Shown in pieces: positions 8,850-18,080 of a DNA stretch of 64,000 nucleotides. The DNA is taken from positions 1 through 64,000 of the forward strand of contig CAADGV010000040.1 of assembly GCA_900696645.1 (NCBI GenBank), read 5' to 3'. How positions within the stretch are numbered: the stretch's first letter is position 1; each line of letters begins with the position of its first letter. The translations under genes and the position numbers were made by a program. Origin of the DNA: an uncultured Chlorobiota bacterium. Lineage in GTDB: Bacteria; Bacteroidota; Ignavibacteria; UBA10030; UBA6906. A model generated the notes under the pieces. The model was not told the DNA's origin, made no database searches, and saw only the letters and a list, made by a program, of their open reading frames with translations.

Positions 8850-10201
8850 TGATGAAAACTACCTTGACATTTCTTCGTCTTCTGATACTACTTATCGGAG
8901 TATCGAGTTTTCCTTCAGGCCCTGCTGTGGCGCAATCCAAACAGGAACTGCGGGCTTTGTACGACAGCCTTCGCATCGACACCCGGTCGTTTGACGGTAT
9001 CAAAGAGCGTTGGGTGATTGTAGACCCCATTATCGTCAGGGAAGTTTTCACACAATTGAAGCGACGGGCATCAACGGCGTTGGCTGCCGATTCCATTCTC
9101 AAGCTTATCGACAATGCTGAACAACTTGTCGCCGCCACGTCGGGCAGCGAAGTACAAATCACCAGCAGAAAGCGTTACTACGACGATGAGGTTGAACTGC
9201 TCGAGTTCGAAGCTCAAGACAAGCGTTTAGGCAGCATTCGTGATTACGTTCTCATTCTGGATGCGCTCGGCTACGAAACGTACACGCTGGTCAAGTCCAT
9301 GCGTTACAAAGATCGGTTTGATGCCACACAAGGAAAACGCTACGACATTTATCTCAGCCCCCTGTACTCGAGTATCATGCTCTGGTCCACATCGCCGACG
9401 TTCGAGTGGTGGCGCATTTCGTTGATAGGAAGATTGGGGAATGACTACATCAACCTGCCCTTCTGGTTCAGATCCAGTGTTGTGGCTGCCCTCGAGCTTC
9501 TCTATCTTGATGATGTAACTGTAACCGACAGGAATTACAACAAGTTCAGCATAACCGCGGGAGCGGAAGTAGGCAACAACTTTTCAATCCCGAATCAAAA
9601 CGAACACTCCGCGAATTCAATTTTGAAGAAGCGAAACCTTCAGGGATCCGGGGAGAACTTCTTTCTTCGAGGAACATGGACACCCGAAAAGAGACTTAAT
9701 CTGCTGAGTAACAACCCGACTGAACGCCTCGAACTGACATTCGAGGGATCACTTGCCATCAACGAGAAAACAGAGTATTCGAAGGACGTTGATACCTTCT
9801 ACTCGGTGAGAAACAGCATTCTTCTCATGGCGCAGTTGAAGAATGTCGGGTTGCTTCATTTTGGCGCGGGACTTGCATGGCACGACGTACACCGAATCAC
9901 CCGCATTCTTCGAGGTACGGCATACCCTGGCCGGGTAGAACCTGTTCGGAATAATTTTCTTCCCTTCCTGGAATTCGGCTTGTCACAGGATGGGAAGTTG
10001 CTTCAATTCGACATTACAGCCTCCATCAATCACAACATCGATGACGGGTACGGCTACCTCGGTGTGAGATCAAAGCTGATCTTAAGCAATAAAGTGGGTC
10101 TGGACTTCCGGTACTACAAGGCGTACCGCCCTTCGCGCCTGCCCGCGTGGCAATATGAAAGCTACATCCTTCCTTCTGTAATCATCAGGATAAACTTCTG
10201 A
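8849..10201 (+). CDS. Putative outer-membrane protein, unknown function
   Basis: The start was taken at the ATG that overlaps the preceding stop (TGATGATGAAA); the longer frame from 8795 would run through the previous gene. This gives about 450 residues with a signal peptide (MMKTTLTFL...GPAVAQ). Residues 25-110 are helical and charged. The C-terminal 300 residues are barrel-like strands ending SYILPSVIIRINF, with a terminal Phe as in many outer-membrane barrels. No homologous family is recognised. It is the last gene of the coupled 5265-10201 set. Confidence 0.65.
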   Translation: MMKTTLTFLRLLILLIGVSSFPSGPAVAQSKQELRALYDSLRIDTRSFDGIKERWVIVDPIIVREVFTQLKRRASTALAADSILKLIDNAEQLVAATSGSEVQITSRKRYYDDEVELLEFEAQDKRLGSIRDYVLILDALGYETYTLVKSMRYKDRFDATQGKRYDIYLSPLYSSIMLWSTSPTFEWWRISLIGRLGNDYINLPFWFRSSVVAALELLYLDDVTVTDRNYNKFSITAGAEVGNNFSIPNQNEHSANSILKKRNLQGSGENFFLRGTWTPEKRLNLLSNNPTERLELTFEGSLAINEKTEYSKDVDTFYSVRNSILLMAQLKNVGLLHFGAGLAWHDVHRITRILRGTAYPGRVEPVRNNFLPFLEFGLSQDGKLLQFDITASINHNIDDGYGYLGVRSKLILSNKVGLDFRYYKAYRPSRLPAWQYESYILPSVIIRINF

Positions 10202-10352
10202 CAGATGGCAATGAATGGTTTCCGTATCCGACTCCCCCGATACCGTCATGTACAGCCAAAATCTTGATACACACCGCATTTTTTCCATCTACCGATGCGG
10301 ATTACTCAATATCCATGACTCTCGCGTTTCGCCGGAAGTTGTCGGACTTCCG

Positions 10353-10381
10353 TTGACATTTGCTCGCAAATACAATATCTT
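10353..10381 (+). promoter_or_regulatory. Candidate sigma70-type promoter for the OmpA/TSP3 gene
   Basis: TTGACA at 10353-10358 and TATCTT at 10376-10381, separated by 17 nt, lie about 97 nt upstream of the ATG at 10478 in a 276-nt spacer that has no gene. The boxes were found by eye; single promoter matches of this kind occur by chance. Confidence 0.35.
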
Positions 10382-10477
10382 GCGGGCAGTGTTTTACACC
10401 AACCCTGCCTCCCCTGCTGATGCGATTCCAAACGGATCTTCTTGCATATTTCTTAACGCGTGAAGGAGAATTCTCTA

Positions 10478-12025
10478 ATGATGAAATACTGTACTGCTTT
10501 TGCCATGCTTGTGGTATCCTGCTTTGTCGTGGTACCCGACAGCTATGCCCAAAGCACCGCAGGAAGATGGTCACTTGGATTTCATGGCGGCGCGAACCTT
10601 TGGGTCAACGACATGAACGTGCGCAAAGTTGGCATGGGTGGAGGGATGTATGCCCGCTACGGCCTGTCACCGTTTTTCTCCGTTGGCCTTCAGGGAGGAT
10701 ATGAGGATTTGAAGGCTTATCAAGTGCCGATTTACAAAGAGATTCCAGAAAACTACCTCAAGCTGCGAGCAACCAACCTCGACCTCGTCGGATGGGTTCA
10801 CTTGACTCCGGGGCGCATCATTGCGCCCTATATCTACTTCGGCGCAGGAATGATGGCATACAAACGAAGCAATACACTCAAACACATCCCCGAAAACAAA
10901 TACTACACATCGTTTCACTTTCCGTTAGGAATTGGGTTCGAAGCATTTGTTGGACAGCAGACATCTATTGTGCTTGAGGCGAGCGCTCGCCTTACCGACG
11001 ACAACACAGAACAGCACAAATACAAAGCGCCCGACTGGTACGGAACATTGAGAGCCGGCGTCAATGTGTATTTCGGGAGTAGCGACTCCGATGATGACGA
11101 TAACGACGGGCTTACTAACGCACAAGAAAGAATGTTGGGTACAGACCCTGACAATCCTGACACTGACGGCGATGGGCTGAAAGACGGTGAAGAAGTCCGC
11201 CGATACAAAACCGATCCGCTCAACCCTGATACCGATGGGGACGGCCTGAATGATGGAGATGAAGTGGTGAAATACCGAACCGATCCGACGTTGTGGGATA
11301 CCGACGGCGACGGACTAAGCGATGGTGACGAGGTATTGAAGTACGGAACTGATCCCCTTAGAATTGACACTGATGGCGACACACTCTCTGACGGAGATGA
11401 GGTACTGAGATACAATACTGATCCGCTCAAGGTTGATACCGATGGTGACGGCCTTTCCGATTGGGAAGAGGTTCGTATTCACAAAACCGATCCCAACAAT
11501 CCCGACACCGACGGCGACGGCCTGCTCGACGGCGAAGAGGTGCGGCGATATCAAACCGACCCGACGAGAGCCGACACGGATCGCGGAGGTGTAAGTGACG
11601 GTGCTGAAGTATTGCGCGGAACGAACCCGCTTGACCCGCGTGATGACGGGAAGACACCGCCGCCCGAGAAGTTGATGGAGGGTGGAACTCCGGTCACACT
11701 TCAGGGGCTCAATTTCGTTTCTGGAAGTGCGCGACTCCTCAAGAACGCGGAACAAACATTGGAACGTGCATACAACGCCCTTGTTGCCGACCCGACACTT
11801 CGAGTTCAAATAGTCGGCTATTCGGATAATGTCGGATCGGCATCGGCGAACAACAGGCTTTCCTTGCAACGGGCCGAAGCCGCAAAAGCGTGGCTCGTAA
11901 AAAAGGGAATTGACCCGTCACGTCTCGAAACTGTTGGCAGAGGGATGAACGACCCCGTTGATACGAACGAAACAGCAGTTGGACGAGCAAACAACCGTCG
12001 GGTTGAGTTCAATGTTGTAAGGTAG
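10478..12025 (+). CDS. OmpA-family protein with thrombospondin type 3 calcium-binding repeats
   Basis: The start at 10478 (MMKYC) is preferred over 10460 because GAAGGAG stands 9 nt before it. Domains in order: signal peptide (ending SYAQ), an eight-strand type barrel (about 30-200), a linker DSDDDDNDG, at least six TSP3 repeats of the type DTDGDGLxDGDEV (about 228-390), and a C-terminal OmpA peptidoglycan-binding domain (FVSGSARLLKNAEQTLE ... IVGYSDNVGS ... NNRRVEFNVV). It anchors the outer membrane to the wall; the Asp-rich repeats should bind calcium and act as a stiff spacer. A terminator follows at 12051. Confidence 0.92.
   Translation: MMKYCTAFAMLVVSCFVVVPDSYAQSTAGRWSLGFHGGANLWVNDMNVRKVGMGGGMYARYGLSPFFSVGLQGGYEDLKAYQVPIYKEIPENYLKLRATNLDLVGWVHLTPGRIIAPYIYFGAGMMAYKRSNTLKHIPENKYYTSFHFPLGIGFEAFVGQQTSIVLEASARLTDDNTEQHKYKAPDWYGTLRAGVNVYFGSSDSDDDDNDGLTNAQERMLGTDPDNPDTDGDGLKDGEEVRRYKTDPLNPDTDGDGLNDGDEVVKYRTDPTLWDTDGDGLSDGDEVLKYGTDPLRIDTDGDTLSDGDEVLRYNTDPLKVDTDGDGLSDWEEVRIHKTDPNNPDTDGDGLLDGEEVRRYQTDPTRADTDRGGVSDGAEVLRGTNPLDPRDDGKTPPPEKLMEGGTPVTLQGLNFVSGSARLLKNAEQTLERAYNALVADPTLRVQIVGYSDNVGSASANNRLSLQRAEAAKAWLVKKGIDPSRLETVGRGMNDPVDTNETAVGRANNRRVEFNVVR
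11159..11641 (+). repeat. Tandem 69-bp coding repeat (TSP3 units)
   Basis: Seven successive units begin at 11159, 11228, 11297, 11366, 11435, 11504 and 11573, an exact 69-bp (23-residue) period. Each encodes DTDGDG-like calcium-binding loops followed by a TDP turn; the seventh is degenerate (DTDRGGVSD). The third-base variation between units shows the array is old rather than a recent expansion. Confidence 0.9.
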
Positions 12026-12050
12026 CGCATCAACAGATCAAGGAAGTTGG

Positions 12051-12087
12051 ATCCCGCTCTTGCAATCGCAGGGGCGGGATTTCTTTT
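12051..12087 (+). terminator. Rho-independent terminator after the OmpA/TSP3 gene
   Basis: ATCCCGC pairs with GCGGGAT with further internal pairs (TGC/GCA) and is followed by TTTCTTTT. It lies 26 nt after the stop at 12025. Confidence 0.8.
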
Positions 12088-12203
12088 GGGTGCCGGGCAT
12101 TCAGCCTTTGGTAGCGTAACGAATTGCAAACTGTAACACTAACCCGCATTCCAGAGAAATTGAAAATAAGGAGAGAATTGGTTAGATTGGCTGTGCATTT
12201 TTT

Positions 12204-12277
12204 GCGGCCGTAGCTCAACTGGATAGAGCACCAGCCTACGAAGCTGGGGGTTAGGGGTTCGACTCCCTTCGGCCGCA
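12204..12277 (+). tRNA. tRNA-Arg (ACG)
   Basis: The acceptor stem GCGGCCG pairs with CGGCCGC, the D arm contains AGCTCAACTGGATAGAGC, the anticodon stem CCAGC/GCTGG encloses CTACGAA (anticodon ACG), and the T arm has GGTTCGACTCC. The discriminator is A and no CCA is encoded. A34 of this tRNA is the classical substrate of TadA, whose gene lies at 35271. Confidence 0.95.
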
Positions 12278-12291
12278 CAGAAAGTAGAGAG

Positions 12292-13248
12292 TCACTTCCC
12301 CAATTCCTTCTTTACAAGGGCGCTTGCGCCAAGAACTGCCGCATTTTCCGTCAGTCCCGATGGTAGCAATTTCACTTTATTCTTGAAGATGTTCAACATG
12401 TTCATCTCCATGTAGCGGCTGGTCGGCTGAAAAATGAACTCGCCTGCTTTCGCCAAACCCCCAAAAAGAAAAATTGCCTCCGGACTGGTGTGCGCGACAG
12501 TATCAGCAAGTTTCAACCCCAGTATTCTCCCCGTCATGTCAAACGCTTCCAAGGCGATCACATCACCTTGTGCGGCCGCGTCCGTAACCATAACAGCCGT
12601 CAAATCCGCATAGCTGACTGACCGCAATATACTGGGAGTTGTTGTTTCTGAAAGAAGCTCAAACACTGTGCGCTTGATGCCCGAAGCCGAGGCATACGTC
12701 TCGAGGCATCCCCTTCTCCCGCAGCCACACTGCCTGCCGTGCGGATCAACGATTGTGTGTCCGATTTCGCCCGCAAATCCGTCATGACCGTACACGAGTT
12801 CACCATTCACTACAATGCCGCTTCCCAAACCGGTTCCAAGCGTGATCACAATAAAGTCCCGCATACCCTGCGCACCGCCATAGATCATTTCGCCCATTGC
12901 TGCAGCATTAGCGTCATTCGTCAGCACAACCGGAATGGAATAGTGTTGTTTCATGAGATCGACAAGAGGAACGATTCCGCGCCACCTGAGATTCGGCGCA
13001 AACTCAATCGAACCATGATAGTAGTTGCCGTTGGGCGCACCAATACCGATTCCTTCAAGAATGAGTGAACCCTCAATGTGTCCAACTTGTGCTTCAATCT
13101 CCCGATGGAGTTCCCTCACAAATTCTTTCGGGTCGGCGTAATCGGCTGTAGACAATGAAGACTGAGAAAGGCAACTTCCTTCTTCATCGACAATTCCAAC
13201 GAGAGTGTTGGTTCCGCCGATATCAATTCCGGCTGTGCAGTTTTTCAT
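12292..13248 (-). CDS. ROK family sugar kinase (glucokinase-like)
   Basis: 318 residues. The N-terminal phosphate loop is GIDIGGTNTLVGIVD. The catalytic Asp is in LTNDANAAAMGE. The ROK signature contains ITLGTGLGSGIVVNG, FAGEIGHTIVD and the zinc motif CGCGRRGCLE. These features define ROK kinases that phosphorylate glucose or related hexoses in the cytoplasm; several ROK members also act on N-acetylmannosamine. No DNA-binding domain is present, so it is an enzyme, not a ROK repressor. The exact sugar is not determined. Confidence 0.88.
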   Translation of the reverse strand: MKNCTAGIDIGGTNTLVGIVDEEGSCLSQSSLSTADYADPKEFVRELHREIEAQVGHIEGSLILEGIGIGAPNGNYYHGSIEFAPNLRWRGIVPLVDLMKQHYSIPVVLTNDANAAAMGEMIYGGAQGMRDFIVITLGTGLGSGIVVNGELVYGHDGFAGEIGHTIVDPHGRQCGCGRRGCLETYASASGIKRTVFELLSETTTPSILRSVSYADLTAVMVTDAAAQGDVIALEAFDMTGRILGLKLADTVAHTSPEAIFLFGGLAKAGEFIFQPTSRYMEMNMLNIFKNKVKLLPSGLTENAAVLGASALVKKELGK

Positions 13249-13667
13249 AAGAGTGAATGGAGGGAGGTATTGTGATTAACAGGCTGAATCAATGAGTACA
13301 GTGTCCACAAAAAAGGTAAGGATTTATCCTGCGATTTTCCTCACTTGGAAAGCAAAGCGGCTCCCATTGACTCTCTGCTGCTGGAGAAACTCTTCCCGGA
13401 AGAACCTGTGAATTCTTCGTTGTATGAACGAATGACTGGTAAAATGCTATGAACAGACGCAATCCGATGCTGAAGAGAGAACTCAATGAGAGAAATCGCA
13501 TAGACGAGAATTTCAACGACGGATTGAATCTCATCTGCGATGACGGCGTGTATGAAGCAGCAGGTGGGATTCGGCAAGGGAGTTTTCGGATAGAGGTTAC
13601 GGTGCCTATTCCCAAACAATCCTTGGCAACTGCCATTGATGCAATTGCCGTGACTGAATTCGACCCT
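13249..13667. other. Intergenic region, 419 nt, no gene supported
   Basis: Small overlapping frames exist on both strands, but none has a good ribosome site or recognisable protein. It separates the ROK kinase start from the M48 protease stop. Confidence 0.4.
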
Positions 13668-14492
13668 CTAACTGGGCTTCTTGTAATATCGCAATGCTTC
13701 CGGAAGATACTCGCGTATGCCGGCGATGCGTGATTCGTCTGACGGGTGTGTACTCATAAATTCCGGCGGCGCTGAGCGGTTACTTTGTTGCGCCATGCGC
13801 TGCCAGAACCTCAACGCCTCGTTGGGGTCGTATCCCGCCATTGCCATGAAAATCAATCCAAGATGATCTGCTTCTCGTTCCTGCACCCGGCTGAACGGAA
13901 GAAGCGCCCCGTACGTAACGCCGACACCGAAGACTGTCATCCAAAGTTGTTGTGTTTCCTGAGGCTTCTGGGAAAGTGCTTGGGAAAGCGCTGCACCTCC
14001 AAGTTGGGCAAGCAACCCCTGGCTCATCCGCTCATCACCATGCTCGGCAACTGCATGGGCGATCTCATGTCCCATCACAACCGCGAGGCCGATTTCGTTG
14101 TTTGTGATCAGCAAGATGCCGGTATATACGGCAACCCTTCCGCCAGGCATACACCACGCATTTGCTTCTTTATTATCGATGAGGTTGAACTCCCAACCGT
14201 ATCCGCTTAAGGCGAGATTATTCTGGCGAAAATATTGCTCGACCGCAGACTGGATTCTCCTGCCGACGTTTTTCACCATTACCGTCCGGCTATCCCCGGC
14301 GGGAACAACTGCATTATCCTTGAGAAATTCGTCGTACTGCTGGTTGCCCATAGAGAGCATCTCCGCGCTGGAGATCAGGCTCAGTTGTTGTCGTCCTGTG
14401 ACCGGCACTGTGCTGCACGCACTCAACAGGAAGGAGTTGACGATCAGCAGTCCCGCAACCGAGGCAACACGCATCCGCCTAATTATTACCAT
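13668..14492 (-). CDS. M48 family metalloprotease, lipoprotein
   Basis: 274 residues. A lipoprotein signal ends in LLSAC (Cys about 26). The zinc site is VVMGHEIAHAVAEH (HEXXH) with the third ligand in EREADHLGLIFMAMAGYDP. The C-terminal FMSTHPSDESRIAGI is typical of the LoiP/YggG-BepA group. Such proteases degrade or rescue misfolded envelope proteins on the periplasmic side. It follows the fibronectin-type lipoprotein gene on the same strand, with a strong hairpin between them, and may belong to the same envelope regulon. Confidence 0.9.
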   Translation of the reverse strand: MVIIRRMRVASVAGLLIVNSFLLSACSTVPVTGRQQLSLISSAEMLSMGNQQYDEFLKDNAVVPAGDSRTVMVKNVGRRIQSAVEQYFRQNNLALSGYGWEFNLIDNKEANAWCMPGGRVAVYTGILLITNNEIGLAVVMGHEIAHAVAEHGDERMSQGLLAQLGGAALSQALSQKPQETQQLWMTVFGVGVTYGALLPFSRVQEREADHLGLIFMAMAGYDPNEALRFWQRMAQQSNRSAPPEFMSTHPSDESRIAGIREYLPEALRYYKKPS

Positions 14493-14561
14493 TGCAATTT
14501 CCTCCCATGCAATCGAGAATTTGTGATATAGAACTTCTTTGTAACTTCTGAACCATGATAC

Positions 14562-14596
14562 AGAGGAGGGGCCAGCAACCCGCCCCTCCTCTTTTT
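14562..14596. terminator. Strong GC-rich hairpin, possible terminator
   Basis: GAGGAGGGGC (14563-14572) pairs perfectly with GCCCCTCCTC (14582-14591). The T tract (TTTTT) lies on the plus-strand side, whereas the flanking genes are both on the minus strand. On the minus strand no T tract follows. It may attenuate transcription from the 14653 gene into the protease gene. Confidence 0.5.
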
Positions 14597-14652
14597 CACC
14601 CGCCTCTCCCTTCTGTTTATAAGGGCAACTTGAAGCTGAGAAAGCGCAGGTA

Positions 14653-15513
14653 TCAATTGTTCAGCGTTGAAAGGCCGACGACGATTGGTTTAGCCCAATG
14701 ACCGCCGCCGGAATTGTACGCAACCGTAATATTCACGAAGCGTTTGTTGTTCGCCGGATCCACCTGAACTCCGGGAGGCTCTACTCTGAACTTCGCATAG
14801 TTGCCGTCCTGGGTAATCGCAAAATAGACCTTGCTCGACACAATTGGCAGCCCGGGTGTTGAACGAAACGATGAGACATCCGGAATAACGACAAAGTCAT
14901 CAAAACTTGAAGCGTTTGTCTCTACAAACATCGTACGGCGCCAGCCGGCGGTGGGAACATAATCATTCGGGCTTTTCAGCAGCGGTGTGGCACCCGAACG
15001 GCCATCTATCCAAAGATCGATGGTATTCTGGTTGGCGAGTGTGAAATTGTATCGCTGTCCCGCCTGGAACTGAAGACCCGAGGCCTCGCTCGATTCATAT
15101 TCATACAGACTCTGAAAACCGTAGCGAACCGACGGTCCCCATTGGAGTGTCACTGCTTCACTCAATGAGCCGTTGGTTTTCAATGTTTGAATTGTGAATG
15201 TGTAGGTTCCGCCATTAATAAGATTAAAGACGGTATATGTACTTGCGGATGATGATGTATTCATGCTATCGATTGTGCTTGAACCACTCTTCGTCAAGAT
15301 CCGGTAACCTGCGAAATCGCTCGATCCGGCAAAGCTCGAAGCAGTCCAAGTGAGGAACACCCTTGCGTCACCGGAAGCCGCCCTGAAATTTGTCGGCGGC
15401 GCCAGATCCGATGGAGTGAGAACATCCCCATCCTTGTTGCATCCCGAGAGGCTGAAGAGGCCGAAAGCCCCTATAAAAACCAATAGAATCCCGCTACTGA
15501 TGTATCGTATCAT
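14653..15513 (-). CDS. Lipoprotein with a fibronectin type III domain
   Basis: 286 residues with a lipobox (SLSGC, Cys about 25). Residues 37-125 match a fibronectin type III fold (PPTNFRAASGDARVFLTWTAS ... FAGYRILTKSG ... YTVFNLINGGTYTFTIQTL). The C-terminal 160 residues are beta-rich without a known domain. A surface or periplasmic structural role is likely. The gene is headed by one copy of the island's shared promoter element, with about 100 nt of leader. Confidence 0.75.
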   Translation of the reverse strand: MIRYISSGILLVFIGAFGLFSLSGCNKDGDVLTPSDLAPPTNFRAASGDARVFLTWTASSFAGSSDFAGYRILTKSGSSTIDSMNTSSSASTYTVFNLINGGTYTFTIQTLKTNGSLSEAVTLQWGPSVRYGFQSLYEYESSEASGLQFQAGQRYNFTLANQNTIDLWIDGRSGATPLLKSPNDYVPTAGWRRTMFVETNASSFDDFVVIPDVSSFRSTPGLPIVSSKVYFAITQDGNYAKFRVEPPGVQVDPANNKRFVNITVAYNSGGGHWAKPIVVGLSTLNN

Positions 15514-15618
15514 GTCTTGATCCCTTTATATGATTGAAATAGAACTTGAATTAGTACATCCTCTGTTTGCAGTCGGTGTTGTCGGAACAATGTCCCATTG
15601 CATGTTATAATCTATCTA

Positions 15619-15680
15619 AAGGTAACAGAGGATGCACCGCAAAGAAATCGACCGAAGGGATGAAAGAGTAGCTAATCCTT
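15619..15680 (-). promoter_or_regulatory. Shared island promoter, copy A (fibronectin lipoprotein)
   Basis: On the minus strand the 36-bp element spans 15680-15645 (AAGGATTAGCTACTC, then TTTCATCCCTTC, then GGTCGATT). It is followed after 20 bp by TACCTT (15624-15619) as the -10 box. The predicted start of transcription is near 15612. This copy is nearly identical to the consensus. Confidence 0.7.
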
Positions 15681-15749
15681 CTTGAGGCAACTCTGTGATC
15701 GGAGAGCAACTTGACTTTGCCGCGTCACACCTGTCACACACTCAGAAGA

Positions 15750-15941
15750 TCACCTGCCTATGTGTACGTTCCCCAGAGAATTAAACAATCCAAACACATT
15801 CAACAGCCACAACACCACCCCGATGATTACAACGACGTTCAGAATTTTCTTAATCGTGACCTGCATCGGAATGTAGCTGTTGATTAACCACAGGATAACG
15901 CCAACCACAATGAGAATGACAACTACTTGAAGTAACGGCAT
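15750..15941 (-). CDS. Small membrane protein, Thivi_2564 family
   Basis: 63 residues; the start at 15941 is set by AAGGAGGTCAATATG. Two membrane helices are separated by a short basic loop: MPLLQVVVILIVVGVILWL, then NSYIPMQVTIKKILN, then a second helix VVIIGVVLWLLNVFGLF. This sequence matches the Thivi_2564-type membrane proteins, of unknown function. It follows two envelope genes transcribed in the same direction and is probably in the operon headed by promoter copy B. Confidence 0.8.
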   Translation of the reverse strand: MPLLQVVVILIVVGVILWLINSYIPMQVTIKKILNVVVIIGVVLWLLNVFGLFNSLGNVHIGR

Positions 15942-16119
15942 ATTGACCTCCTTGTTTGTTAGGTGTTTTTTTACCCCCGACATCGTGATGCGCTACCCGA
16001 GTACATAAAAGTGGCGCTTGTGAACTCCATTAGAGTGAGAAACCCACTTATGCGCTGATCAAAAAAACGTGTCCTCCTTTCGACGGGAAGAAACAACGTC
16101 AATTCCAGGCCGCATACCA

Positions 16120-16680
16120 TCAGAGATTAAAAAGGAAGCCTGCCGTAACGATATAGAAATTGCTGTTTACGCCATCGCTGCCCGGCAATCTGCTGAAATC
16201 ATAATTCAGGAAAACATATCTGATATCACCGACGACTTTGGCAAATGAACCTACCGGAAATTCAGCACCTCCACCGAAATGCCATCCGAATTCTTGTTTT
16301 GACTCGCTGGCAATCGAGGATGGCCCCCCAAGAAACCCGGAAGGAAAGTTGTATTGGATGGACGTACTGTACCATCCTGCACCGATTGCTCCATACACGA
16401 AAGGGATCGGATACACCAACCCCGTCACCATCACCGGCCAACTCTTCAACCTCGCGCTTCCGCCACCGTACTCTTCTTCGCGGTAGTTGATGGACGCCTC
16501 AATTCCAAGCAAGTCGGTAAGTTTGAGCCGCAATGCAGCACCGCCCATCAGTTTCACACCATCAAGCTCCTGTACCTTGTAGATACCGAGCTGAGGCCCA
16601 AACCCAATGTCAATCTGAGCCACAGCAGGTATCGAAGCAAAAAAGATCAGAAGCAATATCAAAACAACGCGCGTTGCCAT
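16120..16680 (-). CDS. Outer-membrane beta-barrel protein, small
   Basis: 186 residues with a signal peptide (ending PAVAQ) and an OmpA/OmpX-like barrel of about eight strands: IDIGFGPQLGIYKV, ALRLKLTDLLGIEASINYR, WPVMVTGLVYPIPFVYGAIGAGW, FGWHFGGGAEFPVG, and a final YIVTAGFLFNL. No extra domain. It lies 85 nt downstream of the OmpA gene at 16765-17940 in the same direction. Confidence 0.75.
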   Translation of the reverse strand: MATRVVLILLLIFFASIPAVAQIDIGFGPQLGIYKVQELDGVKLMGGAALRLKLTDLLGIEASINYREEEYGGGSARLKSWPVMVTGLVYPIPFVYGAIGAGWYSTSIQYNFPSGFLGGPSSIASESKQEFGWHFGGGAEFPVGSFAKVVGDIRYVFLNYDFSRLPGSDGVNSNFYIVTAGFLFNL

Positions 16681-16764
16681 TCCATTGTCCTCGATAAGTT
16701 ATTCCATTTTGCAGAGAGTTGTTTATGCAACTCATTTGTGAATGTCATCTGAGCCGCTTCACGC

Positions 16765-17940
16765 TTACTCCAACACACGGAATTCGATACGTCTGTTGTT
16801 GAGCCGTCCATCTTCAGTATTGTTCGACTCAATGGGTTCATCGAACCCTTTACCGGCAACCGACAGGCGCTTTGCTGCTATGCCCCTGTTGACCAACCAA
16901 GTCTTGACTGTCTGCGCTCTCCGCAAGGAGAGATTCTTGTTGTATGCCGCACTGCCGACATTGTCCGTGTGACCAACGATCAGAACGTTGAGATCCGGAC
17001 TGGTACGGAGTGCACTGAGCGCTCTCTCAAGAATATTCTCGGAATAGCTCGTCAGGGTCGCCTTGTTGAATTCAAAGTTGACACCCTTCAGAACAACGGT
17101 TTTGCCCTTCTCAAGAACGATGACGGTATCGCGTCCCCTCTGGTCCGCCAACCGGCGTGCCGCCGCATCGGTCGAATCCTTGATCCGTTGCGCCTCTGCT
17201 TCAGCCAATGCCTTTACCCTTCTCGCCTCTGCCTCGGCCAATTCCTTCACTCGCCGAGCTTCCGCCGCAGCCACATCCATTATTCGCTGTGCTTCCGCTC
17301 TCGCAAGCTCTTCTTTTTCAGCGGTACTCGTGCCGAAGTAGAAATTCATGCCCGCTTTTGCAGTTAAATAACCGCCAAGGTTCCCTTTCTTGATCCCATC
17401 GGGATAATCATCTGTTATCCGGTATCCCACATCAATAACAAACGAGTTGCTCTTCGACGGAAAGACTTCAAACCCGACACCGAACGGCACGTTGATTGAC
17501 GTAATAAACTTGCTGTCCGGAATGTATGCCGCCGCGCCGTCCAGCCTCTTGTACAGCATGGCGCCAAAGCCAGCGTAGACGTAGGGATTGAAGGATTTGC
17601 CCGAGGCGAAGTGAACCCACAACGTTGCAGCCGCGGGCATCGCATGCAGTTTCAAATAGTCTCCTGCTTGCCCGGCAAACGGAGGATCCTGCTTGGACTT
17701 CAACTCCTCATATCCGGCAAGAAGCCCCGCCGAGAACGCCGGAGAAATGCCATAGCGAAGCGTGATATCGCCCCCGGGCCCAATCACTCTCTCGTTGTAA
17801 TCGTTAAACCACATATTGCCGCCACCATGAAAGCCGAGAACCCAGCGGCCTTCCGTATCTTGTGCAAACCCCGAATCCGGACGCACAAACATCGATGAAA
17901 CCAACACAAAAAATGTTAGAACCAAAGTACGCGTTGCCAT
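16765..17940 (-). CDS. OmpA-family protein with barrel, coiled-coil linker and wall-binding domain
   Basis: The start at 17940 is set by AAAGGAGGGGATATGG; the longer frame from 17970 is unlikely. About 391 residues: signal peptide (ending GFAQ), barrel (about 25-200), a helical linker with repeated AEARRVKxLAEAEA heptad-like units (about 205-265), and a C-terminal OmpA domain (NFEFNKATLTSYSENIL ... IVGHTDNVGS ... NNRRIEFRVLE). The barrel resembles that of the 10478 protein, so the two are paralogues with different spacers. Promoter copy B lies upstream, inside the end of the preceding gene. Confidence 0.92.
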   Translation of the reverse strand: MATRTLVLTFFVLVSSMFVRPDSGFAQDTEGRWVLGFHGGGNMWFNDYNERVIGPGGDITLRYGISPAFSAGLLAGYEELKSKQDPPFAGQAGDYLKLHAMPAAATLWVHFASGKSFNPYVYAGFGAMLYKRLDGAAAYIPDSKFITSINVPFGVGFEVFPSKSNSFVIDVGYRITDDYPDGIKKGNLGGYLTAKAGMNFYFGTSTAEKEELARAEAQRIMDVAAAEARRVKELAEAEARRVKALAEAEAQRIKDSTDAAARRLADQRGRDTVIVLEKGKTVVLKGVNFEFNKATLTSYSENILERALSALRTSPDLNVLIVGHTDNVGSAAYNKNLSLRRAQTVKTWLVNRGIAAKRLSVAGKGFDEPIESNNTEDGRLNNRRIEFRVLE

Positions 17941-18080
17941 ATCCCCTCCTTTATGTAATTGTGTGTTCATTGCTCATAGCAAATACCTCCCGGAAAACAC
18001 ATCTCTTTTCTTCCATGTCGCTGCTATGATTCAGCGTCCGAGCCGTCGGAATACCGAACGACGGAAGTTTCAACACCTAC

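Noticed and set aside
11159..11641. Regular 69-bp array considered as CRISPR or satellite DNA
   Set aside because: It encodes a continuous set of TSP3 calcium-binding repeats in frame within an OmpA protein.
13289..13733. Overlapping small frames on both strands between the ROK kinase and the M48 protease
   Set aside because: No ribosome site, low-complexity translated products, no recognisable family.
16080..16105. Possible ninth copy of the shared promoter element upstream of the Thivi_2564 gene
   Set aside because: Only about 16 of 26 positions agree and no -10 hexamer is at the required distance.
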